Source: Lampris incognitus (taxonomy: Eukaryota > Chordata > Actinopteri > Lampriformes > Lampridae). Taken from it: DNA of 64,000 nucleotides. The notes under the pieces are model-generated. The model was not told where the DNA came from. It saw only the letters and a program-made list of their open reading frames with translations, and made no database searches. Every line of letters begins with the position of its first letter. Position 1 is the stretch's first letter. Below are positions 12,095 to 23,812 of this stretch, piece by piece. The position numbers and the translations under genes are program-made. The stretch spans positions 87,040,172 through 87,104,171 of the forward strand of contig NC_079212.1 of assembly GCF_029633865.1 (NCBI RefSeq), given 5' to 3'.

Positions 12095-12151
<57 letters not shown>
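12095..12151 (+). repeat. (GA)n microsatellite
   Basis: Pure GA tract of about 55 bp. Confidence 0.95.
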
Positions 12152-12155
<4 letters not shown>

Positions 12156-12909
12156 CTAGCAGCAGTACTGGCCCAGTGTGACTCAAAGGCTAAATGAGCC
12201 AGGCGTGTTGCCTCCTGATGCTCTGTGACCTAGATTGGGAAATGCAGGGAGGGCCGTAATCTCTCATTTGCCTCTGCCTCCCCCCCCTGCCCCCCACTCT
12301 CTCTCTCTCCATGGCATAGAACAAGCTGCTGAGCTGGAAGCCCGAATCTCCTGAATCTTCTCCCACACAGTGAGACAGCAGGCTGGACACGAGTAACCAG
12401 AAGCTCCACCGAGAGCCGAGGTGCACACTTACTATCTCGCGTACACTCATACACAAAACGTTAAACATCACACGAATAATATCACATTACTGTCTTTGTT
12501 ATCGCATCCAACACGAGGGTCACTAGAAATAGCGCTGTACACCTCACCCATTTTTCCCATCTTTCTTCAAAGACATGAACTGGAATTCTAAGCCTTGTGG
12601 TTATTTTCCCATTCCGTATAGTTCATTTACAAAATCCTTCCATTTGGAGTTAATTAATTTATCATCCTTTAAACAATCTCCTGTAATTTGTTTGATTATT
12701 GCTACCCTTATTATCAGGAACAAGTGAGAATATTTCTTTCACATCTCTTCTGGTATTTTGCCAAGGAGTAGGACTTGTGAGTTTTTATTCAGAGAAATAC
12801 CGAAGATATTTGACAGCTCTCTGCAAGACTTTTCCCCGAAGACACATAGTTTTACATGACCAACATATATAAATGTGGTTTGCCATCTGCTCACTGCATC
12901 CTCTCTAAC

Positions 12910-13268
12910 ATCCATCCATCCATCCATCCATTATCCAAACCGCTTATCCAACTTGGGGTCACGGGATGCTGGAGCCTATCCCAGCAGTCACTAGGCGGCA
13001 GGTGGGGAGACACCCTGGACAGGCCGCCAGTCCATCAAAGGGCTGACATTCACACCTAGGGACAATTTAATACGGCCGATCCACCTGACCTACATGTCTT
13101 TGGACTGTGGGAGGAAACCGGAGCCCCCGGAGGAAACCCACGCAGACATGGGGGAGAACATGCAAACTCCACACAGGACGACCCCCAAGGTTGGACAACC
13201 CTGGAGCTCGAACCCAAGACCTTCTTGCTGTGAGGCGACCGCGCTAACCACTGCGCCACCACGTTGCC
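12910..13268 (-). repeat. family A SINE, full length
   Basis: The tail (ATGG)n is at the left and the tRNA head at about 13,268. The flanks CCTCTCTAACATC and CCTCTCCAACATC form a 13-bp target duplication with one mismatch. Confidence 0.9.
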
Positions 13269-13415
13269 CCCTCTCCAACATCTTGGTGTTACATTTTCTT
13301 TGTACTTACTTTGAATTTGACGCGTCTTAAAATATCGAATTGTCATCTTCCATGAATATTCTTTCCAATAGTTTGAGTTAGTTGTTTCATGTATGTTTTT
13401 GCACAATTGTTCACA

Positions 13416-13545
13416 ATCTGCCCTGTGATGGCCTGGCGGCCTGTCCAGGGTGTCTCCCCGCCTGCTGCCCAGTGACTGCTGGGATAGGCTGCAGCATCCC
13501 CGCCACCCTGAGAGCAGGATAAGCGGTTTGGATAATGGATGAATG
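13416..13545 (+). repeat. 5'-truncated family A SINE
   Basis: Only the 3' part is present. The flanks GTTCACAATCTGC and GTTCACAGTCTGC form a 13-bp target duplication with one mismatch. Confidence 0.9.
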
Positions 13546-14156
13546 TTCACAGTCTGCAGGAGATATATTATTTTCTCGTTTATTTTTTTACATTGACCCT
13601 AATTTGTTCATGTTGATGGGTAGCGGCTTGTATTATTTTAACCATCTTTTTTAGGAAGTTCCTTTTAACCACATATTTTATCAGTGGATTTCTGTCTTGT
13701 ATAGATCTCTTTTTTTTAAATATCAAAAAGGTCACTTCTCACTCGGAAGAATCAAGATAACTGAGAACTGGGCAGACCACATTGTGATGATAACCGTTCG
13801 ACAGATTTCACTTCTTTAGCTTTAGTGGCTCCTGCTTCGGTGCTGGCCCGTGGATGTCACTGCCAGCTGGTTCCAGCTTCTGCCTTCATGAGAGGCGGCT
13901 TCGCGAGCTCGATACCTGCTGTTTATCCTCTTACTGCTCTTCCTTATAGTATTCTGCCCTAACCTCTCTATTTGTTCTGATTCAGCCCTTTTCTGTCCTT
14001 AGTTCACTTATCACCAGATCCTCCAGTTTTCTTTCTCATACGAGTCTTGTGTTTAGTAGGTAGCTTCTCGTTCCTAGTTTGCTACTAGCTTCGAGCTTAG
14101 CCTAGCTTAGCAGTTAGCTCTACTATATTCGCAGTCAACGCAGCCTCGTTAAAACG

Positions 14157-15000
14157 ATGGATAGGTTGTCTCTACTAGAGAGACGTGTCCGTGAGTTAGA
14201 GCAGCTTCTTTGGGCTAGGATTACGTTAGATGTGACGGGCCCTCCAGATACCGATAGCCCCGGGCCTGACAGCAGACCTGCTATCGTTAGCACTAGCTCA
14301 GCCTCATTGGCAGATGCGGTGGAGTTTGTCCCTGTTTACCGGCGTGGGAAGGGTCGCAAGAGCAAGCCACCGGTCGTGTGGCCTGGTCTGCAGTCACCTC
14401 TCCTGACTGCAAACCGGTTTTTGCCACTCACCAGCCCTGTTGGTAGTCCTACACTTCTGCTGCTCCTGTCGACAGAGTAAAGCAATGCAAGCTAGTGAGA
14501 GGAGACTCCATTACCCGCAATATCAGATTAGATTCGCCAGCCTTGGTTCACTGTTTACCCGGGGCCAGAGTCTCCGACATAGAGGATAATCTTAGGATGC
14601 TGGCATCACGGAGGGAGAGTTAGGGAACCCAGGCACACAGCACCCACTACTTTCAGCAACACTGTTATTCATGTCGGCACCAATAATGCTAGGATGAAAC
14701 AATCAGAGATCACAAAAGCCAGCCTAGTCAGGACGCTTGAGTTTGCCAGAAAGATGTGTCGGCATCAATTAATTGTCTCTGGTCCCTTACCTGTGAGGGG
14801 TAATGATGAGATGTACAGCAGGCTCACCTCAATGAACTGCTGGCTGGCTGTAATGAACAGGGATTCGGCTTTGTTGGTAACTGGCCTTCTGGGGCCGTCC
14901 TAACCTGCTGAAAGCAGACGGCATTAACCCTACTGGGGATGGTGCCGCTCTTTTGTCTAGCAATATAGATAGCTGTTTACGTTTAGTTTGACACTAGGGA
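14157..15000 (+). pseudogene. LINE ORF1 with SGNH-esterase-like domain
   Basis: Starts MDRLSLLERRVRELEQLL, a short coiled coil, then a linker to about 14,480. In other frames downstream are LVRGDSITRNIRL (GDS block), VIHVGTNNARMKQSEIT (GTN block), IVSGPLPVRGNDEMYSR and LKADGINPTGDGA (D-x-x-H region, with Asn in place of His). This order matches the esterase domain known in ORF1 of fish L2/CR1 LINEs. At least three frame changes are needed, so it is dead. Confidence 0.7.
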
Positions 15001-15063
15001 CTTATCATTCAGCAGGTCGCAGGTGATTAGAGAGCCTGTTTAAATCTAGTGCGGAATGTGGAG

Positions 15064-15345
15064 TCCATCCATTCATCCACTATCCAAACCGTTTATCCTG
15101 CTCTCAGGGTCACGGGGATACTGGAGCCTATCCCAGCAGTCATTGGGCGGCAGGCGGGGAGACACCCTGGACAGGCTGCAAGGCCATCACAGGACCAACG
15201 CACACACACACACACTCACACAAAAATATTCACATGGGACAATTTAGTACGGCCGATTCACCTGACCTACATGTCTTTGGACTGTGGGAGGAGACTGTGG
15301 GAGGAAACCCCACAGGTTTCCTCCCACAGGAAAGGGGGGATGGGA
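15064..15345 (-). repeat. family A SINE inserted in the LINE
   Basis: Minus-strand copy lacking its tRNA head. The flanks share ATGTGGAGTC, a 10-bp target duplication. It contains a short (CA)n followed by CTCACA at the family hot spot. Confidence 0.85.
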
Positions 15346-15734
15346 TGTGGAGTCAAGTAGTTTAATATGTTTAGTCAGGGAATTTCTCATAATATAGATT
15401 ATCAGACTGACACCTTGGTCTATAACATGGAGATCGTCTCCCTACCCTGCTGTGTTGCTCCCAAGCTCTCCTCTCCTAAACGTGTGAATCCCAATAATCT
15501 AATAATCATTCCTTCCACTGGTGGTGGTGAAATGTGCGACGAAATACCTAATAATCTATAGAACCAAACATCTAATATTATCAAAAATGTGCCCACATAT
15601 CACCCAAAGCGTTGGTTGCCAAAATTGTCAACAAGGTGTCTAATTCCAATTAATATGTTACCTATTGGTAGCTCTAAAGCTCTGCCTACTACTTCCACAA
15701 GATGTTTAAATTTGGTTTCATAAATATCAGATAA

Positions 15735-15970
15735 TTGTCTACCAAAGCCTTACTAATAAATGATCTGATTCTTGAACATAGTTTTGATATGACTGGGTTA
15801 TATGAAACATGGCTGAAACCACATTTTTTCCTTCCCATATATGAAGCTTCCCCACCCGACTATACTCACGCCCATGTAGCTCGGGCAAATAAACAAGGCG
15901 GGGGTGTTGCCTTGATATATAAATCTATTTTCAATCTGACTCCTAGAATTGAATCTAAATTCCAGTAATT
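15735..15970 (+). pseudogene. LINE ORF2 endonuclease fragment
   Basis: Encodes TKALLINDLILEHSFDMTGLYETWLKP, then DYTHAHVARANKQGGGVALIY. This is the N-terminal apurinic endonuclease of L2-like LINEs, with the ETWL glutamate motif. The frame ends at 15,968. Confidence 0.75.
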
Positions 15971-16109
15971 TGAGGTGCTTGTTCTTGGTCGATCTCCCTC
16001 AGCCATGAATAGACTCGGCTCAGTCCAAATTGTGAGACTCTAGCGACCTCCTGTTACTATTTCTCGAAGAATTTGAGCGTGGAGACGGAGTAGCCACTCA
16101 TCAGACAGA

Positions 16110-16721
16110 GGGCCTGTGGGCATTCTGCTTCCCTTCGCCACACCCTATCTCTGTGAGAGTCTCTGCTGTTGCCTCACTTAAAACAAAGTACAGACCTCAA
16201 CATTGAGCATGACTTGAGAGTGGCAGTATCAAGCCTGCAACCCCGTTTTGAAAAGATGTGCAGTGCAAAACAGGCTCATTGCAGCCACTAATGCAATGAA
16301 AAGACTTGAGCTCTCACAAATTGACTTGCTCATCGTTTTTCCCAAATATCTGCATTTGTTTTTGTTTTGGTTTTTTGCACAGATTGAACTTTATTGTTAT
16401 TCTAGCAAAGTGATTTTTAAATCTTATTTTGTTTTGCTCTGTTTTTGAAAAAGCACACAGACTGATGGAGCAATCTAGTGACAAAGGCCACAAAAAGAGG
16501 TTTGATAAAGTTGAAGTGGAACTTGCGTTTTTTGTTTGCACAACAGAAAGTAGTGAAAGAAAAGTGAAAGGAATGTTCATGGGCTTGGTCTTGATGTTGT
16601 TTAAATAAAGTTAAACTTGGCCGGCCCATTTTGTCACCATTTTGTTGGGGCGGGGGGGCATGAAAAATTTTCTTCCTCCAAAGGGGGGCATGGCAGAAAA
16701 AGTTTGAGAACCACTGCTCTA
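16110..16721 (+). mobile_element. hAT remnant: transposase C terminus and right end
   Basis: Shifted frames read FATPYLCES, a VEHDLRV-like stretch and VSSLQPRF-type residues, as in the C-terminal block of ZBED5/SCAND3-like hAT transposases. It ends in GTTTGAGAACCACTG (about 16,704-16,718), typical of a hAT inverted repeat. LINE coding resumes at once after it (LSKAFLVLVDSCGF). The left edge and target duplication are unclear. Confidence 0.6.
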
Positions 16722-17264
16722 AGTAAAGCCTTTCTGGTGCTAGTTGACAGTTGTGGGTTCGCTCAGTTTGTTCAAGAGTCGACTCATTGCAGTGGTAACA
16801 GCCTTGATTTTGTTTATCTATGGGGATAGCTGTTTCTGATCTGAACGTATTGCCAACCACATCTGCTGTGTCAGATCATTGTCTCATCAAAGTTGAATCA
16901 ATACTGGCCTGTCCAGTTAATGTCAGCACAGATGTAATTGCCACTCCCCATATTGGTCCCTCCACTGTAGCTGCATTTGGCCAGCAGCTGCCTGAGGTCT
17001 TGGCTCCTTTCACTGTAGTGACTGACTCTGTTGAAAATCTCACTTAGTGACTTAAATGTGGCCTTCTCTAGTCTCCTCGATTCAGTTGCACCTGTCACAA
17101 CCAGAGCTAGGCAACTAAAGAGGCCTACACCCTGGTTTAATGATGAGACACATGATCTTAAGTGGGCCTGCAGGAGACTGGAATGGCAAATGGAATGGTA
17201 AAAATGAAAACTGGAAGTTTTTGTTTTTTTACCTATCTTGGCATGAGCGTTTATTGAAATACAA

Positions 17265-18360
17265 GTGCGCTTTATCTACTGCAAAAGCAGCGTATCTCTC
17301 TCACATGACCCCAGATTTCTCTTTGACACTGTATCTAAACTTACTAAAAAGCAGCCGTCTATTAGCTGCTCACCATTCACAGCCCATGAGTTTCTAGACT
17401 TTTTCTGCAATAAGGTTGATGAGATCATAAACAAAATTAGTTCCTCAACTCCAGCTACTCCTGCAGATCCTGTCTTACCAAATTCATATCTACACAATGA
17501 GTCACTGACAGTTCCAGTTATTACAGCTTTTGAGACTCTCTCTCTTGATACTTTGACTAAGCTCGTGTCAGCTTCTAAACCAAATACTTGCCTACTTGAC
17601 CCCTTACGTGCAAAACTTTTTAAAGACCTCTGGCCTTTTCTGGGAAAGACAATGCTAGACATATTTAATTTATCACTTATTACTGGCACTGTTCTCAGCA
17701 GTTTTAAGACAGCTGTGGTTAAACCTCTAAGTATAAAAGTGTACCTCAATCCAGGGTCTCTTAACAACTATCGACCAGTCTAATCTTCCATTCTTTTCTT
17801 AAGTACTAGAGAGAATTGTGTATCAACAAATTTCGACCCATATAAAAGAAAACCATCTATGAACCTTTTCAATTGGCTTTCAGGGCCTGTCACTCCACTG
17901 AAACTGTTCTGACCAGAGTGGTGAATGATCTTTTACTAGCTATGGACTCTGATTCCACTTCTGTGCTTCTACTACTGGACCTCAGTGCAGCCTTAGACAC
18001 CACTGATCACTGTATACTATTAGACAAAATAAATTGTAATTTTGGTGTCTCTGGCTTAGCTCTCTCTTGGCTTAAGTCCTACTTATATTGCGTCAAAATT
18101 CTCTGACATTAAATATGGTGTACCTCAGGGCTCAGTTCTTGGCAATCTACTTTTCTCTCTTTATATTTCACCTCTTGGCCAAATTATACGCAGTTATGGG
18201 ATAAATTTCCATTGCTATGCTGATGATATTCAGCTGTATGTGCCTATAAGGGCTGGTGATCATACTCAAAAGACTAATCTAGAAGCCTGCGTGGCTGCTG
18301 TGAAAAATTGGATGTCATTAAACTTTCTGCTTTTAAATCTGGATAAAAGAGATGTACTCT
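17265..18360 (+). pseudogene. LINE ORF2 reverse transcriptase
   Basis: Frames at 17,265-17,783, 17,873-18,106 and 18,110-18,360 give consecutive RT blocks: KPNTCLLDPLRAKL, NNYRPV, FRACHSTETVLTRV, LLLDLSAALDTTDH, YGVPQGSVLG, CYADDIQLYV (catalytic YADD) and LLNLDKRDVLLV. Several frameshifts and missing pieces show it is inactive. Confidence 0.8.
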
Positions 18361-18504
18361 TAGTCCCCCTAAGAGTACATCTGAGTGGTTTGAACGGAGA
18401 GTCAAAGAGGCCATCTATGTTAAGAGGGAACGACCATCCCTGAACCCCCGGGGGAGGGGGGGGGGGGCTAAGAGTATGTCTGTCGCCATCTTACAATGCT
18501 GTCA

Positions 18505-18600
18505 AGTCAAGTCAAGTCAAGTTAGGTCAAATCAAGTCAATTTTATTTGTATAGCCTAATATCACAAATTTGCTTCACGGGGCTTTACAGCAACACAACA
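18505..18600 (+). repeat. TCAAGTCAA / TTTTATTTGTATAGC repeat
   Basis: (GTCAA)n followed by TTTTATTTGTATAGC and ATATCACAAATT, the end of a common fish retroelement. Related pieces occur at about 19,118-19,200 and, reversed, at about 53,070-53,145. Confidence 0.6.
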
Positions 18601-18639
18601 TTCTGTCCTTAGACCCTCACTGTGATTGCAACTATTCCC

Positions 18640-19010
18640 CAATCCTCTGTGAATAGTACACGACCATCGAAGCTCTAGTGAATGGGCACACCCATATTTG
18701 ACCATGAAACTGGTCGTTTGTTTCGGTCGTTATACATCTATCACCATCTTACAATGCTGTGATTGCAACAATTACTAATCCTCTGTGAATAGTACACATG
18801 GCCTTTGAAACTCTAGTTAAAGATCACACCTTTAATTGCATATGAAACTGGTCGTTGATTTTGGTTGTTAGGCAACTGTATTGTACTGTGTTGTTTACAA
18901 TGGGTGGGGATACCTACAGTCAGTTTAGACTGAAGATGCAGCTTAGTTGAGTGATGAAACGTATCTGTCAATAAATGTTGTATCCAGATGAACTGATTCA
19001 AGCTTCTTTG
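18640..19010 (+). repeat. two partial copies of an inverted-repeat MITE
   Basis: CTCTGTGAATAGTACAC and GAAACTGGTCG each occur twice (from about 18,648 and 18,780). Only the second copy continues to GGTGGGGATACCTACAG and the ATGAAACG...CAATAAATG end. The full element is at 32,708-33,037. Confidence 0.6.
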
Positions 19011-19117
19011 ATCTTTTTTTTTTGAATACAAGTTTTCCAGATTCTTTGTTTTAATTATCCCAAGATATTTTATCCTTTCCACATCCCAATGGAATGCATA
19101 TTTGTATTTGATTTCAT

Positions 19118-19200
19118 CAAGTCAAGTGAATTTTATTTGTATAGCCCAATATCACAAATTACAAATTTGCCTCAAAGGGCTTTACAGCAACACAACAGCC
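19118..19200 (+). repeat. TTTTATTTGTATAGCCC retroelement end
   Basis: Second copy of the piece at 18,505-18,600, inside the L1 remnant. Confidence 0.55.
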
Positions 19201-19620
19201 CATAACCATTACTTTACATTCAATGTATACCCCGAAATCGCTCCAAATTCTTCAATTACATTCATTAACACTTCAATTGACAGTTCAGACTTTAATTAAT
19301 TAATTAACTTATCATCAGCGTACATCAACAATTTATGATTTTCTCTTGCTGTATTTTATTTTAGTTTGCCTTTTATTTTCTGTTCTAACCTAATCTGATC
19401 TGCCAGTGGTTTGACACATAGAGGAAAAGTGAATGGGATAGCATATCTCCCTATCTGATACCCTTCGATATCTTAAAGATGTTAAATCTGTCTCTGGCGT
19501 TGGGCTGTTTATACATAGCTTTCAACCAATTTATAAAGGTGGTGTGTAAACCACAGTTCTTTAAGTTTTCAAACTGATAAGGCCATAGGACCTTATCAAA
19601 GGCCTTCTCAGTGTCTAGGC

Positions 19621-20475
19621 CAGGGGTTCTCAAACTTATTACTCAAAGGTCCGCATCTGATTTTTATTCAAGGTCAGAGGTCTGGAACAATTGGGGATAA
19701 CAAAAACATTTAATCAACTCACTATCTTCTTCTTTTGGCTGCTCCCGTTAGGGGGCGTCACAGCGGATCATGTTTTCATCTCTTCCTGTCCTCTGCATCT
19801 TCCTCTGTCACACCAGCCACCTACATTTCCTCCCTCACCACATCCATAAACCTCCTCTTTGGTCTCCCTCTTCTCCTCTTCCCTGGCAGCTCCATATTCA
19901 GCATCCTTCTCCCAATATACCCAGCATCTCTCCTCCACACATGTCCAAACCATCCCAATCTTGCCTCTCTTGCTTTGTCTCCATTAACCAACTCACTTAT
20001 AACTTTTGTTATAAGTTATTACTTTTACAATGTTCTGCAAAGACCTGCCCTACTCTGCCGCTGATTGGCTGTAACACTAACGAAAACTCGCATTCCGGTT
20101 AGGCTCTTCGTTTCTGTCATTTATGGTAAAACTAGTTTCTTGCCTCTCCTCTGCTCTCTGTGTTTCAATGAGGGGTGGGGCTCACCCCCACCCACCCATG
20201 GAGTGGAGCAGAAGAGCGACACTGAGCCAGGTGAAGTGAAGATAGCAGTACTTGTGTTGATAACAACTCCACTCGTTACATCACTCTAAGGGCAATAAAA
20301 GCTTTGCACCACCCCCAAAGCAAATTCTCCTGTGTAACGTTAATGCGTGCACTCGGCAGCGACGATACCCAAAATACAAAACGTTACACTTCATATAGTA
20401 TTGTATTCATAACACGAGGTATGGGCTGCCGTTCGGTCCAGATGCAGACCGAGGTCTGGACTTTGAGAAGCCCTG
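19621..20475. mobile_element. hAT MITE inserted in L1
   Basis: Begins CAGGGGTTCTCAAAC and ends CTTTGAGAAGCCCTG, inverted terminal repeats of hAT type. The flanking 8-mers GTCTAGGC and GTCTGGGG agree at 6 of 8 positions. Joining the flanks restores the L1 reading MVTPD to LDTEKAF, which confirms the borders. It codes for no transposase and contains a later RTE fragment. Confidence 0.8.
19724..19983 (-). mobile_element. RTE-like LINE 3' end inserted in the hAT MITE
   Basis: The reverse complement matches the 3' end of the RTE LINE at about 42,690-42,930 closely (RRDAGYTGRRMLN region to GACCCCTAACGGGAGC), followed by a (GAA)-rich tail. The flanks TTAATCAACTCACT and TTAACCAACTCACT form a 14-bp target duplication with one mismatch, showing a 5'-truncated insertion. 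Confidence 0.85.
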
Positions 20476-20719
20476 GTCTGGGGTAACCATTCCTTCAAGG
20501 AGATTCTGGTTCTGAGCTGTCTCAATAATGTTTAATATTCGTCACCTTATCAACAAGTTGGGTTTGACTAACAAACCCACTTTGATCTGGGGTCATTAGT
20601 TGTGGTATAATTTCTGCTAGTCTGGTATAGCTGGTGTTGAAGATAGATAGAAGTTTATGATCTGTGTTGAAAAGACTAACTGGCCCAAAGACTAATAGGA
20701 TGAACAATGTGTAGGATTT

Positions 20720-21380
20720 CTACCTGGCTTAAGTCCTACTCACATGGAACTAGTACTACCTGGAGACTTAATGTGATTTAGAACTACCCCACCATGTCTG
20801 TGTTTCGTGGGGCGCCTTCACGTGAGTTAAACACAATCTGTATTTTACTTGAGCTTACTGACACTATCCCCCAGACATGACTGAAAATGCCAAGCCTCCG
20901 CCTAAATTCCACTTCTGAAATGTTCCTCCGGCTTCACCCTGACCAGGCATGGTTCACCATCTTTCAGGTCCTATCGCAGGCGCTCAAGCGGCCCCTCCCT
21001 AACGGTGTAGGGGCGTGATGGGCTGGTGGTGTGCCCGGTGCCTGAGGGACTGGGACCCCACCTCACTTTCATTGCAGAGACTTCCCTCTTCTGATGGATT
21101 TGACCTTGCTCTTTCTGCGAACGGGTCTCCGTGCTGTGTAGCGAGATGAGCCTCCTGAATTTGCACCCACAACGTTGTCAAAACGTTCCTCTATCACCTC
21201 CCCCGCAGCCTCCACGATCCTCAAGCGGGAAAGAGGCAGAAAACAGGCCCAGTGAAAACAAATAAACCTTGCTAAAAAAAAACGTCCCCACATTACTGAG
21301 ATGCCGACTCGCACGGGACTAATACTAGATAGCAGATGACCTCTGTTTGCCAAAACATGCTGGGTACTGTGTGCTGGAAA
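20720..21380. other. unidentified block within the L1 remnant
   Basis: Contains a minus-strand frame (21,353-21,069) with a basic C terminus (RPVRRKSKVKSIRRGK) and, on the plus strand, short LINE-like words near 20,735 (WLKSYSHGT). No family was recognised. Confidence 0.3.
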
Positions 21381-22250
21381 TTTTTACTTCAGAAATTATG
21401 GACATGGCAAATCTGCAAGGGATCACAATTATTACAATCTACCAGAGGCCCCCAGGTAACACTCGTTTCATGCGAATAGGCCGTTATATAATACTGTTAT
21501 AATGAGTGGAGTTCCATGTTTCGTTATCCAATGCCCACTTGTGGAACAAGGTCACACTGGAATTCTTTGTGCAGCTCATTCGCACATCCATCACTTTGAG
21601 GACACTTGTGTACTTCATTAGTTTGATTATAAACGTCCTCCTCTGATATTGCCTTTACAACTCATCTTTGCTCATAAGATTTTGGGTGGAGTCGCAGAGA
21701 TACTGGTAATATTTTGCAAATTGATTTGCTATTTGATTCTGGCCCTTATTCATTACTAATACCTTTGTCATTTCTTTCCATTTCGCTGCATGACTTACCG
21801 GTGCCTTCGTCTGCTGTTTTGTAAGCTTGTAGGCCAGCACCTTAGCTGCTCTGGGCCTCCATCATATGTTCTTTGTCTTACAGTGGACAGTGATGTTTCT
21901 ACTTCCAGATTTAAGAGCCCACTTGTTGCTGCTCTAACCTCTTTAAGGTTCTTCGGTATTGAAGATTCCCCACAAGTTTTACATACTATTTATAATCCCT
22001 CAGTTTTCCTTTCAGGTACTTTTCTTGCATTTTAATTTGTTTTCTCTTAAAAGAGGCATACGCTATTATTTCACCCCTAAGAACACCCTTTGCCCCTTCT
22101 CATAAAATTGCTGGATTCATATCTCGTGTAAAACTCTTTTTAGCTTTGCTTTAGACTCATTTTCTCAAAGGAGGGAGTTATTAAATCTCCAGCACCGTTC
22201 CCTTATCCCTCCTTAAGGTCACTCGTAAAGGTGCACGGTCGGATGGATCT

Positions 22251-23456
22251 ACTGGTCCAATTTAAACACGTTTAACTGTAAATATCTACACAAACATGAG
22301 TCTGGTGTTACACACACACTGACTTTGGAAAACCAGAGTATGAGACAGCGATCAAACTCACCCACTGAAAAAAACAATGCAACACACACACAGATACCCG
22401 AAGACCTGCAGGAAGCAGCTCGGGACAGTCCCGGTTCAGTGTGCAGAATTCAAGTCAAACTCAATCACTGCATCTCTGATCACCTTCAGTGGCTTTCTTT
22501 GTGTCCTTTAAGCGGCACCAAGGGTGCAGGTGGGCTACGTCTCCCTCTCTCACAGCATCTTGTAACTGAAACTGTGAAGAAAACGCCGATGTGTAGTTTC
22601 CCTTGTCTTTCGCTGGGGAGATTCCCTCAGAGACACCAACAACGGGCTGATTGTTGCCATGTAAAGGATATTCATGAGAGACATTAGGACTTATTGGGCA
22701 GACAGCTGCTGCGCGGTTGGTCCTGACAGCGCCCTGCTGTCCCAAGTGCCACTTAGCATAAGGCAAATGCCCTTCAATCGCACTGGATAACGGATAAAAG
22801 ATCCTGGCACTCTGAAAGCACCAGCCTTCTGATTAGTGAGAAAGCCCTCTCCAATATAAAGTTACAAAACCTTAAAAAGACTGGTCCCTATCCCCATGGA
22901 CCGAGGACCAGTTCCTCTGCAGCAGGCAGATGGCTGGTCTGGGCGGGGGGCGGGTCATGTTACCACTGAGCCTCAACACTCCAGCCTCTACATACTGGAA
23001 CAATGGCTCAGATCAATGAGTCCAACTGCACTGGAACATTTCTAACCGTCCCGTCTACTGACATCAGACGTGGCCCCTGGTCAGTTGCACAGAACTGACT
23101 GATCATTTTCCAACAGACTTAGTGAGTTTGGACAATGGACGCTCAAAGCATTTCACACCGTATCGATGAATCTGATATGGAAGTCTCTTCGACTGAATCT
23201 TTCCGTGTTGTCAGGCTTTAGCAGGGGTCACTGCACTGCAACCTGCCTCAACATCACGTGCAGGGCTGTGGTGGCGTGAGAGGTGACAACTCTAGCATAG
23301 CTGGGGATACCGATGACCAACATACCATTCTGATCTATTAAATGCTCATTTATTTATTACTCTGATGTGCCATCAGCATCCCTTAGAAAAACTTGGGCAT
23401 CTATGACATTTATTTATTTATGATAGATGCAATTTTTTTGACCCACTTCAACCTTC
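22251..23456. other. no recognised gene
   Basis: Unique-looking intronic sequence. The frames 22,325-22,687 (plus) and 22,766-22,461 (minus) overlap on opposite strands and show no domain or splice support. Confidence 0.3.
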
Positions 23457-23812
23457 TTCATCCATCCATCCATTATACGAACCGCTTATCCTGCTCTCAG
23501 GGATGCTGGAGCCTATCCCAGCAGTCACTGGGCAGCAGGCGGGGAGACACCCTGGACAGGCCGCCAGGCCATCACACAGGACCCACACACACACCTAGGG
23601 ACAATTCCGTAAGTCCGATTCACCTGACCTACATGTTGGGCTGTGGGAGGAAACCGGAGCCCCCGGAGGAAACCCACGCAGACACGGGGAGAACATGCAA
23701 ACTCCCCACAGAGGACGACCCCCCCCCCCCCAAGGTTGGACTACCCCGGGGCTCGAACCCCGAACCTTCTTGCAGTGAGGCGCTAACCACTGTGCCACTG
23801 CACCACGGCCCA
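23457..23812 (-). repeat. family A SINE, full length
   Basis: The (ATGG)n tail is at 23,457 and the tRNA head near 23,812. It has the family's short CA tract and a C homopolymer at about 23,720-23,730. Confidence 0.85.

Larger units (their letters stand above)
12540..13735 (-). mobile_element. L1-like LINE, 3' terminal fragment
   Basis: The minus-strand frame near 12,927-12,739 and its continuation encode a C-terminal L1 segment (CRELSNIFGISL, then LLGKIPEEM and VAIIKQITG), typical of fish Tx1/L1 ORF2 tails. Two family A SINEs interrupt it at 12,910 and 13,416, each with its own target duplication. Multiple stops make it inert. Confidence 0.65.
13740..18460 (+). mobile_element. L2/CR1-like LINE with ORF1 and ORF2, interrupted
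   Basis: A long plus-strand non-LTR retrotransposon. ORF1 (from 14,157) carries an SGNH-hydrolase-like segment; ORF2 supplies endonuclease (from 15,735) and reverse transcriptase (17,265-18,360). It is broken by a family A SINE (15,064-15,345), a hAT remnant (about 16,110-16,721) and many frameshifts. The 5' UTR is probably about 13,740-14,156. The 3' end is unclear past 18,460. Confidence 0.8.
19005..22250 (-). mobile_element. L1-like LINE, minus strand, interrupted
   Basis: Minus-strand ORF2 pieces in order from right to left: an endonuclease/linker segment near 22,080 (GEIIAYASFKRK), YKLTKQQTKAPVSH (21,840-21,655), an RT segment LTPDQSGFVSQTQLVDK (20,707-20,522), LDTEKAFDKVLW and IRYQIGRYAIPF (19,633-19,440), and MERIKYLGIIKTKNLENLYSK (19,082). 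The hAT MITE at 19,621-20,475 and an unrelated block at about 20,720-21,380 break it. It is inactive. Confidence 0.7.

Noticed and set aside
22325-22687. 120-codon plus-strand frame
   Set aside because: A similar-length frame overlaps on the opposite strand; no recognisable motif or splice context.
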